From: an uncultured Paracoccaceae bacterium
GTDB taxonomy: Bacteria; Pseudomonadota; Alphaproteobacteria; Rhodobacterales; Rhodobacteraceae
DNA: 64,000 bases
Direction of reading: 5' to 3'
Assembly: GCA_947500055.1 (NCBI GenBank)
Contig: CANMQO010000001.1
Span: forward strand, 682,001 to 746,000
How positions within the stretch are numbered: position 1 is the first letter of the stretch; each line of letters opens with the position of its first letter. The notes beneath the pieces are model-generated. The model did no database searches. It was given only the letters and a program-made list of their open reading frames with translations, and had not been told where the DNA came from. Shown here in pieces: positions 8,895 to 17,622 of this stretch. The position numbers and the translations under genes were made by a program.

Positions 8895-11144
8895 GTGCGG
8901 CGTACCCTTTTGGGATTGAATTTTAAGCGGTTTAGCCGCTGGCAGCGTCAGCGCCATGTGCGCAGCGCGGTGACTGCGACGTTGGTCGTGCTTGCCCCTA
9001 TATTGGCGGCGGCAACCTATTTCGTTGTGGCGCCGATGAATCAGGGTGCCGCTTCAACCCCGCTGCGGGTCATCCTTTTGATCGACTTGATTTACGTGTT
9101 GGTCGTCATGGCACTGGTCATGGGTCAGGTGGCCCGGATGGTGGCCGCGCGGCGCGCCAAATCTGCGGGGTCACGGCTTCATTTGCGGCTGACGGGTGTC
9201 TTTGCCCTGTCGGCCTTGATCCCAACAGTATTAGGCGCGGTTTTCTCTGTGCTGCTGATCTCGATCGCGTTGGAGGGGTTATTCTCGGAGCCAGTGGGCA
9301 ATGTGTTGCAAACGTCACTGACCACCGCAAAGGCCTATGAAGAGGAACACAGGCAGGAGTTGACCCGCGACGGGCGCGCACTTGCCGCCTATCTGAACAG
9401 GGAACGGCAGGCCAATCTGTTCATGGATGATGGCGAAGTACGGCGTGCCCTTGGCGATGTGCAGGCGCAAATCGAACGCGGCTTAAGCGAGGCATTTGTG
9501 CTGGACGGTTTTGGCAATATCGCGGCACGCGGCGCCCGATCTTATGAATTTGGCTACGAGAAACCGACCCCGGATGATTTTGCCAGTGCCGATGCTGAAG
9601 GCCTGATCATTCTGGAAGATGTCGAAAGCAACGAATTTCGCGCGCTGATCCAATTGAGCGCTTTTCGTGACCGCTATCTTTATGTGACGCGTCAGGTTGA
9701 TGGCAATGTCCTGTCATTGCTGGACGACACGACCGAAACGGTCGAGCAATATGACGCACTCGCCAATGAACGCGGCCAGCTCTTGTTCCAGTTTGGATTA
9801 ATCTATCTGGGATTCGCGGCGATCCTGATCCTCGGGGCCATTTGGGGCGCGTTGTGGTTTGCTGAACGCCTGTCCCGCCCGGTGGGGCGGCTTGTTTCCG
9901 CGTCGCAACGGGTCGGGTCGGGGGATTTGGATGTCCGTGTGATTGAAGATGATGGTGATGACGAGATTTCGCAATTGGGTCACTACTTCAACCAGATGAC
10001 CAGCCGCCTGAAAGGGCAGCGCGACCAGCTCCTGGAAACCAACCGCATGACGGAACGACGCAGGCGGCTGTTCGATTCTGTGCTGAGTTCGGTGACATCA
10101 GGCGTTGTCGGATTGGATGAGGATGGTCGGGTGACGTTTGTGAACCCTTCAGCCAAGCGCCTGTTGTCGGTTGGTTCCGATCATGAAGCCAGCGCGATAG
10201 ATGACGCGATCCCCGAATTTGCAGAGCTTTTTGCACAGTTGCGCGCTGCAGATAGTGACAGTGTGCAGGATCAGGTGAAACTGGTGCGCAAGGGGCAGCA
10301 GGAAAGCCTGCTGGTCCGGATGTCGCCGCGGCGCAATGCCGATGGCGCTTTGGAAGGTTACGTTGTGGCCTTTGACGATGTGACCGATCTGGTCAGCGCG
10401 CAGCGGATGGCCGCCTGGGGCGATGTGGCCCGACGGATCGCGCATGAGATCAAGAACCCGCTCACCCCGATCCAACTGTCGGCCGAACGCATCAAACGCA
10501 AATTCAGCGCCCAGGTTGGTGAGGATGCGGATAAGCTCAATCAGATGACAGACGTGATCGTGCGCCAGACCGGGGATTTGCGACGCATTGTTGATGAGTT
10601 TTCCAAGTTTGCCCGCATGCCAGAACCGAAAATGGTCATGTGTGACCTGACCAAACTGGTCGGCGATGCCGTGACTTTGCAAAAAGCGGGGCAGCCGGAG
10701 GTCGCAATCACGGTTGATCTGCCGGTTGAAGCCATCCTGGCAGAGCTTGATGCGACGATGATTTCGCAGGCGCTGACCAACCTGATCAAAAATGCTGGCG
10801 AGGCCACAGAAAGTTACCTCGAAAAACACGGCGCGCGGGGTTACAACCCACAAATCCGCGTGCACATGCGCCGGGCCGAGGATCAGGTGACCATCACTGT
10901 CTCTGACAATGGTGTCGGCCTTCCGGCTGACCGCAGCAGCCTGTTTGAGCCCTATGTGACCAACCGCGACAGTGGCACCGGGCTGGGCTTGCCGATTGTC
11001 AAAAAAATTATCGAAGAACACGGTGGCACGCTGTCATTGACCACCGCAGACATCTTTGACGGCGAAAGCCATGCGGGTGCCTGCGCGACGATCCAAATAC
11101 CTGTGATGCAAACGCAGTCACAGGCAACAAAAATTCCAGCATGA
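8895..11144 (+). CDS. ntrY: Sensor histidine kinase NtrY
   Basis: A 749-residue membrane kinase. It has N-terminal transmembrane segments (about residues 25-45, 58-80, 100-128), a periplasmic region, another membrane segment near 298-322, a HAMP domain (about 323-385), a PAS domain (about 390-495), His517 in [20 protein letters not shown], and an ATPase domain with DNGVGLP and GTGLGLPIV. NtrY with NtrX is linked in alphaproteobacteria to nitrogen, redox and envelope responses. The only start fitting the frame is GTG at 8895; the nearby ATG at 8888 is out of frame. The stop overlaps the region just ahead of ntrX. Confidence 0.94.
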   Translation: MRRTLLGLNFKRFSRWQRQRHVRSAVTATLVVLAPILAAATYFVVAPMNQGAASTPLRVILLIDLIYVLVVMALVMGQVARMVAARRAKSAGSRLHLRLTGVFALSALIPTVLGAVFSVLLISIALEGLFSEPVGNVLQTSLTTAKAYEEEHRQELTRDGRALAAYLNRERQANLFMDDGEVRRALGDVQAQIERGLSEAFVLDGFGNIAARGARSYEFGYEKPTPDDFASADAEGLIILEDVESNEFRALIQLSAFRDRYLYVTRQVDGNVLSLLDDTTETVEQYDALANERGQLLFQFGLIYLGFAAILILGAIWGALWFAERLSRPVGRLVSASQRVGSGDLDVRVIEDDGDDEISQLGHYFNQMTSRLKGQRDQLLETNRMTERRRRLFDSVLSSVTSGVVGLDEDGRVTFVNPSAKRLLSVGSDHEASAIDDAIPEFAELFAQLRAADSDSVQDQVKLVRKGQQESLLVRMSPRRNADGALEGYVVAFDDVTDLVSAQRMAAWGDVARRIAHEIKNPLTPIQLSAERIKRKFSAQVGEDADKLNQMTDVIVRQTGDLRRIVDEFSKFARMPEPKMVMCDLTKLVGDAVTLQKAGQPEVAITVDLPVEAILAELDATMISQALTNLIKNAGEATESYLEKHGARGYNPQIRVHMRRAEDQVTITVSDNGVGLPADRSSLFEPYVTNRDSGTGLGLPIVKKIIEEHGGTLSLTTADIFDGESHAGACATIQIPVMQTQSQATKIPA

Positions 11145-11152
11145 GGACCAAC

Positions 11153-12553
11153 ATGGGCGATATTCTGATCACTGATGACGAACGTGACATCCGCGAGTTG
11201 ATTTCGGAAATCCTTTTGGACGAAGGGTTTACAACCCGACTCGCAGGCACGTCAGACGAATGCATGGCGCAGATAGCGGCAGAACCACCAGCGCTGATGA
11301 TCCTTGATATCTGGCTGAAAGACAGCAGCATGGACGGGATCGATATCCTCAAGGCGGTAAAGCGGGATCATCCTGATATCCCGATTGTCATCATATCGGG
11401 GCATGGCAATATCGAAATCGCAGTCGCCGCGATCAAACAGGGGGCGTATGACTTTATCGAAAAGCCCTTCAATATTGATCAGTTGTTGGTTGTGATCCGC
11501 CGGGCGATGGAGACATCGCGCCTGCGTCGCGAGAATATTGAACTGAAACGGGGTGACGCGCCAAGCAGCGACATGTTGGGCGACAGCGCGGCGTTCCGAA
11601 ACCTCAAGACCCAGCTGGACAAGGTGACCAGATCGAATGGCCGGGTGATGCTGACCGGCCCAGCGGGCGTGGGCAAGGAAATCGCGGCCCGTTACATTCA
11701 TGCCAATTCGAACCGCTCCGGCGCGCCGTTCATCACGGTCAATTCCGCATCAATCGAACCTGACCGCATGGAAGAAGTGCTGTTTGGACGCGAAGACGGG
11801 GGGCGCGGATTGGAGCCGGGCCTGCTGGAAGAGGCCAATGGCGGTGTCATCTATTTCGACGAAGTGGCAGATATGCCGTTGGGTACGCAGTCGAAGATCC
11901 TGCGGGTTCTGGTTGATCAGCGGTTTCAGCGGGTTGGCGGGACGGACAAGGTGCAGGTCGATTTGCGCGTGATTTCCAGCACAAGTCGTGATCTGCCGTT
12001 AGAGATTGAAGCGGGGCGCTTTCGTGAAGAGCTTTTTCACCGGCTGAATGTTGTCCCTATTCCTGTTCCGTCGCTGGAAGAGCGGCGCGAAGATATTCCT
12101 GTCCTGGCAGAGCACTTTATCGAGATGTTCAACAAGGCGCAGGGGTTACCACTGCGCAAGTTGGCTGACGATGCACGTGCCTTGCTGCAAACCATGTTGT
12201 GGCCCGGCAATGTCCGGCAGCTTAAGAACGTCATAGAACGTGTTCTGATCCTTGGGGAAAGTGCCGATGATATCAGTGCAAAGGAGTTGCCCGCCTCAGA
12301 AGAAAACGGAAGCGAAGAAGGTCGGATCGTGCTGGCCGGTGGCCTTGCCACGCTGCCGCTGCGGGAGGCACGCGAGTTGTTTGAACGTGAATATCTTCTG
12401 ACCCAGATTAACCGATTTGGCGGCAATATCAGCCGGACCGCATCCTTTGTGGGTATGGAGCGTTCGGCCCTGCACCGTAAGTTGAAATCGCTGGGTGTGG
12501 TGACGACAAACAAGGCAGGCGGTCGTGTCGCCTATGTCGAGGACGACGCGTAA
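11153..12553 (+). CDS. ntrX: Response regulator NtrX, GAFTGA-less
   Basis: A 466-residue regulator with receiver Asp52 (LDIWLKD), an AAA+ domain with GPAGVGKE in place of a standard Walker A and YFDEVADMP as Walker B, and a C-terminal Fis helix-turn-helix (GGNISRTASFVGMERSALHR). The sigma54 loop GAFTGA is replaced by FGREDGGRGLEPG, so sigma54 activation is unlikely. The ATG at 11153 is preferred because GAGG lies just ahead of it; an alternative ATG at 11141 overlaps the ntrY stop as ATGA. The stop TAA shares its last base with the trkA ATG. Confidence 0.93.
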   Translation: MGDILITDDERDIRELISEILLDEGFTTRLAGTSDECMAQIAAEPPALMILDIWLKDSSMDGIDILKAVKRDHPDIPIVIISGHGNIEIAVAAIKQGAYDFIEKPFNIDQLLVVIRRAMETSRLRRENIELKRGDAPSSDMLGDSAAFRNLKTQLDKVTRSNGRVMLTGPAGVGKEIAARYIHANSNRSGAPFITVNSASIEPDRMEEVLFGREDGGRGLEPGLLEEANGGVIYFDEVADMPLGTQSKILRVLVDQRFQRVGGTDKVQVDLRVISSTSRDLPLEIEAGRFREELFHRLNVVPIPVPSLEERREDIPVLAEHFIEMFNKAQGLPLRKLADDARALLQTMLWPGNVRQLKNVIERVLILGESADDISAKELPASEENGSEEGRIVLAGGLATLPLREARELFEREYLLTQINRFGGNISRTASFVGMERSALHRKLKSLGVVTTNKAGGRVAYVEDDA

Positions 12554-13929
12554 TGAAGGTCATCATTTGTGGTGCGGGCCAGGTCGGCTGGCAGATTGCG
12601 CGCCATCTGTCTGGCGAAAAGAACGATGTCACGGTTGTTGACAACAACCCCGAACTGGTGCGCCGGGCCACGGATACGCTCGATGTGCAGGGCATTGCGG
12701 GCTTTGCCAGTTATCCTGATATTCTGGAACGGGCCGGGGCCGAAGATGCCGATATGATCATCGCTGCCACCCATTCCGACGAGGTGAACATGGTCACCTG
12801 TCAGGTGGCGCATTCGGTTTTTGCCATTCAGCGCAAGATTGCGCGTTTGCGGGCACAAAGCTATCTGGATGCGATTTATTCCGACCTCTATCGCCGTGAC
12901 CACTTGCCGATTGACGTCGTTATCTCACCCGAAAAAGAGGTCGCCGAAGCGGCATTGCAGCGCCTGTCAGCCCCCGCAGCCTTTGATACGGAGAATTTTC
13001 TGGAAGGTCGCGCGCAACTGCTTGGCATCACCATCGAAGAGGATTGCCCGGTTATCAACACGCCGTTGCGTCAGTTAACGGACCTGTTTTCGACATTGCG
13101 CGCCATTGTGGTTGGTATTCGCAGGGAAGGGGCGTTGTTCGTGCCCTCGCCGGGGGATCAGATATTTGCCGGTGATGAATGCTATGTCTTTACCGATACC
13201 GAAGACATGACGCGCACGCTGGAGATTTTTGGAAAAACCAATAAGAAACAAGAGCGTATCGTGATCGTTGGTGGTGGCAACGTAGGGCTTGGCGTGGCGC
13301 AGACACTTGAAGCCCGGACAGAGCGGGTGCGCGTGAAGGTGATCGAAAAGAGCCGCCAATGTGCCGAGCGCGCTGCGGATGCGCTGGACCGAACCATTGT
13401 GCTGCACGGCGATGGGCTGGATAGCGGTCTGCTGGAAGAGGCAAATATTGCCACGGCGGATGCGGTACTGGCCGTTACCGACGATGATAAGACAAACCTG
13501 CTGGCCTGTGTGCGGGCCAAGGAAATGGGTTGCCCGATGGCAATCTGCCTGATCAATGACCCCACGCTGGTTCCGCTGATGGGGCCGCTGGATATTGACG
13601 CATATATCAACCCGCGTGCCACAACCGTGAGTTCAATCCTGCGCCACATTCGACATGGCCGGGTGCGCGGTGTTTATTCGATTGGCGATGCGGAGGCAGA
13701 GGTGATTGAGGCGCAGGTGCTGGGCACATCACCTATCGCCGGTCAGAGAATCAAAGAGGTTGCATTTCCGGAGGGCACAATCGTTGGCGGCGTCGTAAAA
13801 GACGGCAAAGTTGTGAAGCCGACCGGGGACCTGCGCATTGACGAAGGTGATGTGATCGCGATTTTTGCAATGGCTGATGACGTGCCAGAGGTCGAGCGGC
13901 TCTTGCAGGTTTCGATCGACTTTTTCTGA
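12553..13929 (+). CDS. trkA: Trk potassium uptake regulatory subunit TrkA
   Basis: A 458-residue protein with two tandem RCK units. Each has a Rossmann start: IICGAGQVGWQIARHL at the N terminus and RIVIVGGGNVGLGVAQTL near residue 235. Each is followed by a TrkA_C domain. It gates the TrkH channel through NAD(H) and nucleotide binding on the cytoplasmic side. Placement after ntrX is typical for alphaproteobacteria. Its TGA overlaps the trkH ATG by one base, giving a coupled subunit pair. Confidence 0.95.
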   Translation: MKVIICGAGQVGWQIARHLSGEKNDVTVVDNNPELVRRATDTLDVQGIAGFASYPDILERAGAEDADMIIAATHSDEVNMVTCQVAHSVFAIQRKIARLRAQSYLDAIYSDLYRRDHLPIDVVISPEKEVAEAALQRLSAPAAFDTENFLEGRAQLLGITIEEDCPVINTPLRQLTDLFSTLRAIVVGIRREGALFVPSPGDQIFAGDECYVFTDTEDMTRTLEIFGKTNKKQERIVIVGGGNVGLGVAQTLEARTERVRVKVIEKSRQCAERAADALDRTIVLHGDGLDSGLLEEANIATADAVLAVTDDDKTNLLACVRAKEMGCPMAICLINDPTLVPLMGPLDIDAYINPRATTVSSILRHIRHGRVRGVYSIGDAEAEVIEAQVLGTSPIAGQRIKEVAFPEGTIVGGVVKDGKVVKPTGDLRIDEGDVIAIFAMADDVPEVERLLQVSIDFF

Positions 13930-15452
13930 TGGGTTGGATCACACGCCTGCCGTTTTTTGTAGTCCTGATGGGCTTTGGTGCGATTGCGATGATCGTACCC
14001 GCAGCCCATGCCGCCGTCATGGAAGATTTCATGACGATGCGCGTGTTTTTCTATGGCTTTATCCTGTTTTCCATCCTGACTTTGCTGGTCGGATTGGCGA
14101 CTGGCGGTTATGCACCACAAAGCGTGGCGCGGAGCCAACTTCTATCGCTTCTGGCCGCATTCACCCTGCTGCCATTGATGTTTGCGGTGCCATTCTACAC
14201 CGCCGTTGGAAGCACAACCTATCTGCATGCGTGGTTTGAAATGGTGTCGAGCTTCACCACAACCGGTGCGACGCTTTACGAGAATGCCGGGCGCCTGACG
14301 CCCTCACAACACCTCTGGCGCGCCTTGGTCGGGTGGCTGGGTGGGCTATTGGTCTGGATCACGGCGGTGTCGATTTTCGCGCCGATGAACCTTGGTGGAT
14401 TTGAGGTGCGCGCGACCGCTAGTTTCGGCAAGGGACCGGTGCGGACATTTTCACAGATCGCTCGGATCGCCGATCCGTCTGAACGCATGGTGCGTTACAC
14501 GATATCACTGGCGCCGATCTACGTTTCGCTGACCTTCCTGTTGTGGATCGGCCTCGTCGTTGCAGGGGAGTTCCCATATATCGCGCTGTGCCACGCCATG
14601 TCGGTTCTTGCGACGTCGGGCATTTCACCCATCGGTGGCTTATACTTTGCGGCATCGAGTTTCTGGGGGGAGTTGCTGATCTTTGGTTTCTTTGCCTTTG
14701 CGCTGTCGCGTCTGACGTTCAGCCGCGGTCTGACCGGCGAGGGGGAGGCGGGGTTGCGCCGTGACCCGGAATTCCTGACGGCACTTGTGCTGATTTTGGC
14801 GGTGACGACCTTGTTGTTCTTGCGCCATTTCATCGGGGCCACCACAGACGAAGGCAGCACGTCAACCATTGCGGGCGCTGCTGCGGCGCTTTGGGGGGCG
14901 TTGTTTACTGTCACCTCTTTCCTGACCACAACCGGCTTTGAATCGCATTTCTGGTCCGGGGCTGCGGATTGGTCGGGGCTGCAAACGCCGGGGCTGTTTT
15001 TGATCGGCATGGCCCTGATCGGCGGCGGTGTTGCAACCACTGCGGGCGGCGTCAAATTGTTGCGGATCTACGCGCTTTATCGTCATGGGGAGCGCGAGCA
15101 GGAACGGTTATTGCATCCATCCTCGATCGGTGGCGGCGGGCGCGAGGCACGACGTATCCGCAAGCAGGGCGCCTATATTTCATGGGTCTTCTTCATGCTA
15201 TTTGCGCTTAGCGTTGCAGCGGTCATGTTGATGCTGTCCCTGACCGGTGTGCAATTTGAAACTGCCATGGTTTTGGCGGTGGCGTCACTTTCAACCACGG
15301 GGCCACTGGCATCCGTCGCCGCCGAGACGCCGATTGCTTATTCGGGCATCCCCGATGCCGCCAAGACAATCCTGGCCTTTGCAATGGTGTTGGGGCGTCT
15401 GGAGGCGCTGGCCATTATCGCACTTTTCAACCCGGAAATCTGGCAACGCTAA
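13929..15452 (+). CDS. trkH: Trk potassium transporter channel subunit TrkH
   Basis: A 507-residue polytopic membrane protein with about ten hydrophobic segments and the selectivity-filter-like turns of the Trk/Ktr superfamily: SSFTTTGATLYEN, LATSGISPIGG, SFLTTTGFESH and SLSTTGPLASV. It forms the potassium path and partners with TrkA. The length is normal. A hairpin directly follows the stop, so the ntr-trk transcription unit may end here. Confidence 0.94.
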   Translation: MGWITRLPFFVVLMGFGAIAMIVPAAHAAVMEDFMTMRVFFYGFILFSILTLLVGLATGGYAPQSVARSQLLSLLAAFTLLPLMFAVPFYTAVGSTTYLHAWFEMVSSFTTTGATLYENAGRLTPSQHLWRALVGWLGGLLVWITAVSIFAPMNLGGFEVRATASFGKGPVRTFSQIARIADPSERMVRYTISLAPIYVSLTFLLWIGLVVAGEFPYIALCHAMSVLATSGISPIGGLYFAASSFWGELLIFGFFAFALSRLTFSRGLTGEGEAGLRRDPEFLTALVLILAVTTLLFLRHFIGATTDEGSTSTIAGAAAALWGALFTVTSFLTTTGFESHFWSGAADWSGLQTPGLFLIGMALIGGGVATTAGGVKLLRIYALYRHGEREQERLLHPSSIGGGGREARRIRKQGAYISWVFFMLFALSVAAVMLMLSLTGVQFETAMVLAVASLSTTGPLASVAAETPIAYSGIPDAAKTILAFAMVLGRLEALAIIALFNPEIWQR

Positions 15453-15476
15453 GCCCTTTTAAAAAGGGCGGTTTTT
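15453..15476 (+). terminator. Putative Rho-independent terminator after trkH
   Basis: A GCCCTTT/AAAGGGC stem with a short loop begins directly after the trkH stop and is followed by GGTTTTT. It may end the ntr-trk unit ahead of hfq. The short stem and the GG before the T-run lower certainty. Confidence 0.5.
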
Positions 15477-15569
15477 GGGCTGGAAACTCTGGAAAGCCCA
15501 CGACATACTGCATCACGAACGATGGGGGGCCGATGCGCGGCCGCAAGAATAAGAAAAAGGGTGTCACCA

Positions 15570-15803
15570 ATGGCCGCCGATAAAGCAAATTTGCAAGATG
15601 CATTTCTGAATCATGTTCGGAAAACCAAGGTTCCCGTTACGATTTTTTTGGTAAACGGCGTAAAGCTGCAGGGGGTCATCACGTGGTTTGACAGCTTCTG
15701 CGTTCTGTTGCGCCGTGATGGGCAATCGCAATTGGTTTACAAAAGCGCGATCTCGACGATCATGCCGGCCCAGCCAATTAGCCTTTATGAAGGCGAAGAG
15801 TAG
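15570..15803 (+). CDS. hfq: RNA chaperone Hfq
   Basis: A 77-residue Hfq. The Sm1 motif shows as [22 protein letters not shown] and the Sm2 motif as [10 protein letters not shown], where enterobacterial Hfq has YKHAIS. Hexameric Hfq pairs small RNAs with mRNAs. The ATG at 15570 is chosen: it is followed at once by the conserved [14 protein letters not shown] helix and preceded by an AAGG. An in-frame ATG at 15522 would add 16 arginine-rich residues without family support. The gene precedes hflX by two bases, the classical hfq-hflX pair. Confidence 0.97.
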   Translation: MAADKANLQDAFLNHVRKTKVPVTIFLVNGVKLQGVITWFDSFCVLLRRDGQSQLVYKSAISTIMPAQPISLYEGEE

Positions 15804-15805
15804 CA

Positions 15806-17080
15806 TTGCTTGAACATGACAGGCCCATAACCCGGGCCTGGGTGCTGCACCCCGATCTGAAATCTGATCAGACCCGCCGCGCGGCTGGCCCTGCGCTGGA
15901 AGAGGCCGTGGCCCTTGCCGCAGCATTGCCCAATCTGGATGTGGTCGATGCCACTGTGGTTTCCCTGCCCAAGGTGCATCCGGGGATGCTGTTTGGCAAA
16001 GGCAAGATCGAAGAGCTGAAAACGGCGTTCAAAGCCGCCGAGATTGAACTGGTTTTGATCGATGGTCCGGTATCGCCGGTGCAACAGCGAAACCTGGAAA
16101 AAGCGTGGGGTGTCAAGCTGTTGGACCGCACCGGTCTGATCCTTGAGATCTTCAGTGACCGTGCCCGCACGTCTGAAGGCGTATTGCAGGTTGAGATGGC
16201 GGCGCTGTCCTATCAACGCACCCGTCTGGTGCGCGCCTGGACCCATCTTGAACGTCAGCGGGGTGGGCTTGGCTTTGTCGGTGGTCCCGGTGAAACCCAG
16301 ATCGAGGCGGACCGTCGTGCCATTGACGACCAGTTGGGTCGTCTGCGCCGTCAACTGGCCAAGGTCGTCAAAACCCGCGAGCTGCACCGTGCGTCGCGCA
16401 AGAAAGTGCCGTTCCCGATTGTGGCTTTGGTGGGGTACACCAACGCGGGAAAATCGACCCTGTTCAATCAGGTGACGGGCGCGCAGGTCTTTGCCAAGGA
16501 CATGCTGTTTGCGACCCTCGACCCGACAATGCGCAAGATCAAACTACCTGCCGGTGATGACATCATCATGTCGGATACTGTGGGGTTTATCAGTGACTTG
16601 CCGACCGAACTTGTGGCAGCTTTTCGGGCAACATTGGAAGAGGTTCTGGATGCGGACCTGATCGTGCATGTCCGCGATATCAGCCATGCCCAGTCTGAGG
16701 AACAGGCGCAGGATGTGCATGCGATTCTGCACAGTCTTGGCATTGCCGAAGAGGCGCCGATCATTGAGGTCTGGAACAAGATGGACCTGTTGAACGAGGA
16801 GGCGCGCGCTGCTGCCGAAGCGCAAGTCACGCGGCGTGATGCGCTGTTTGCAACATCGGCGCTGACAGGTGAGGGCCTGGACATTTTGCTGGATGCGATT
16901 TCGCTGCATCTGAAGGATCCGCAGGTTGAGGATGTGCTGACCCTTGGCTTTGAAGAGGGCCGCAAGCGGGCCTGGCTGTTCGAGCAGGGGGTCGTTGTGG
17001 ATGAGGCGGAAACGGAGGTCGGGCAAGCGTTTACTGTGCGCTGGTCGGCCCGGCAGAAAGAACGGTTCGCCCGGCTATGA
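15806..17080 (+). CDS. hflX: Ribosome-associated GTPase HflX
   Basis: A 424-residue HflX GTPase. Residues up to about 200 form the HflX-specific N-terminal domain, with GMLFGKGKIEELK, GGPGETQIEADRR and a coiled region. The G domain shows GYTNAGKST (G1), DTVGFI (G3) and NKMD (G4). HflX rescues stalled or heat-damaged ribosomes. The start is read as TTG at 15806, two bases after the hfq stop, with GAAGAG upstream; no better ATG or GTG is available in frame nearby. Confidence 0.95.
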   Translation: MLEHDRPITRAWVLHPDLKSDQTRRAAGPALEEAVALAAALPNLDVVDATVVSLPKVHPGMLFGKGKIEELKTAFKAAEIELVLIDGPVSPVQQRNLEKAWGVKLLDRTGLILEIFSDRARTSEGVLQVEMAALSYQRTRLVRAWTHLERQRGGLGFVGGPGETQIEADRRAIDDQLGRLRRQLAKVVKTRELHRASRKKVPFPIVALVGYTNAGKSTLFNQVTGAQVFAKDMLFATLDPTMRKIKLPAGDDIIMSDTVGFISDLPTELVAAFRATLEEVLDADLIVHVRDISHAQSEEQAQDVHAILHSLGIAEEAPIIEVWNKMDLLNEEARAAAEAQVTRRDALFATSALTGEGLDILLDAISLHLKDPQVEDVLTLGFEEGRKRAWLFEQGVVVDEAETEVGQAFTVRWSARQKERFARL

Positions 17081-17166
17081 GGCAACGTTCGGTGGTGTTG
17101 CATGACCCTTGCGCACGGTGATCCGGCGAATCATGTGTTAACACAGGCAAAACAGCAATTTGCGCG

Positions 17167-17204
17167 GTCGGCAACGCGTCGGCGATGCGTCGGCAAAACG
17201 TCGG
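17167..17204. repeat. Four GTCGG repeats at exact 11-bp spacing (array A)
   Basis: GTCGG begins at 17167, 17178, 17189 and 17200, so the period is exactly 11 bp. The six bases between copies vary but often end in GC, giving GCGTCGG. The phasing puts all copies on one helix face, as for direct-repeat sites of OmpR-type regulators. A second array with identical geometry lies at 63019-63056. Confidence 0.75.
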
Positions 17205-17228
17205 ACCCCTGCGCATGCTGGGCCGGGG

Positions 17229-17267
17229 TTAATGCCGCGTGCGGTACAAGTCTGAATGCGGCGTTAA
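17229..17267 (+). other. Inverted repeat TTAATGCCGC / GCGGCGTTAA
   Basis: Two 10-bp arms with one mismatch are separated by 19 bases and followed by GGTTTTG. It could act as a weak terminator for rightward transcription from hflX or from the GTCGG array. Confidence 0.35.
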
Positions 17268-17304
17268 GGTTTTGATTGTGGTGGATACGGAGCACCCGCG
17301 ACAT

Positions 17305-17334
17305 GTTCAGCCCTGTCCGCATGGGTGGCTGAAC
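17305..17334 (-). other. Hairpin GTTCAGCC / GGCTGAAC beyond the DUF1127 gene
   Basis: Perfect 8-bp arms with a 14-base loop lie 29 bases past the DUF1127 stop. No T-run follows on the minus strand. It may be a 3' stabilising hairpin or a factor-dependent end. Confidence 0.4.
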
Positions 17335-17362
17335 ACTGTCGGGGCGCGATGCCCGTAATGCA

Positions 17363-17515
17363 TTAATCTTCCCACACGCGCAGCAGGGTGCGAAGCTCAC
17401 TTCGCGTTAGCCCGATGTCGTTCAACCACCGGTCGTCTTTACGCTTGAGCATCCAGGCCATGGCCCGTCGCTGATCATGTAAATCTTTCCAGCGCTTCCA
17501 GAATTTCAGAACCAT
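17363..17515 (-). CDS. DUF1127 small arginine-rich protein
   Basis: A 50-residue basic protein found by translating the minus strand. It begins MVLKFWKRWKDLHDQRRAM and contains LKRKDDRWLNDIGLTRSE, the signature of DUF1127 (YjiS-like) proteins, including the conserved LxDIGLTR core. In several alphaproteobacteria DUF1127 proteins affect RNA turnover or phosphate and carbon metabolism; CcaF1 of Rhodobacter sphaeroides is an RNA-binding example. It is divergent from the LysR gene at 17623 with a shared 107-bp promoter region, so that regulator may control it (inference). Confidence 0.85.
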   Translation of the reverse strand: MVLKFWKRWKDLHDQRRAMAWMLKRKDDRWLNDIGLTRSELRTLLRVWED

Positions 17516-17558
17516 GCATCACCCGCCTTTCCAACCTGCAAGCCCGTGATCAACGATT

Positions 17559-17588
17559 GTTTGACATCAATCAAACGCATAGTAATTA
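17559..17588 (+). promoter_or_regulatory. Promoter with overlapping LysR-type operator
   Basis: TTGACA (17561-17566), a 16-bp spacer and TAATTA (17583-17588) form a sigma70-like promoter reading toward the LysR gene. The perfect inverted repeat GTTTGA-N6-TCAAAC (17559-17576) overlaps the -35 and contains the T-N11-A geometry of LysR-family sites. Autoregulation and control of the divergent DUF1127 gene are inferred. Confidence 0.55.
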
Positions 17589-17622
17589 TGGGTGATATAA
17601 GAAATTATGATGGGTATCTGAG

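Larger units (their letters stand above)
17081..17362. other. Structured intergenic region between convergent hflX and DUF1127 genes
   Basis: No protein gene is supported here. The 282 bp contain a perfect 12-bp palindrome (TGTGTTAACACA, 17134-17145), the GTCGG array (17167-17204), and two inverted repeats (17229-17267 and 17305-17334). Such density of ordered signals between two convergent genes suggests a regulatory element or a small RNA. I see no CCUCCUCCC motif of the CcsR small RNAs that follow a DUF1127 gene in Rhodobacter sphaeroides. Confidence 0.5.

Noticed and set aside
17081..17362. CcsR-type small RNAs downstream of the DUF1127 gene
   Set aside because: The CCUCCUCCC loop motif of Rhodobacter CcsR RNAs is not present on the minus strand, although another RNA cannot be excluded.
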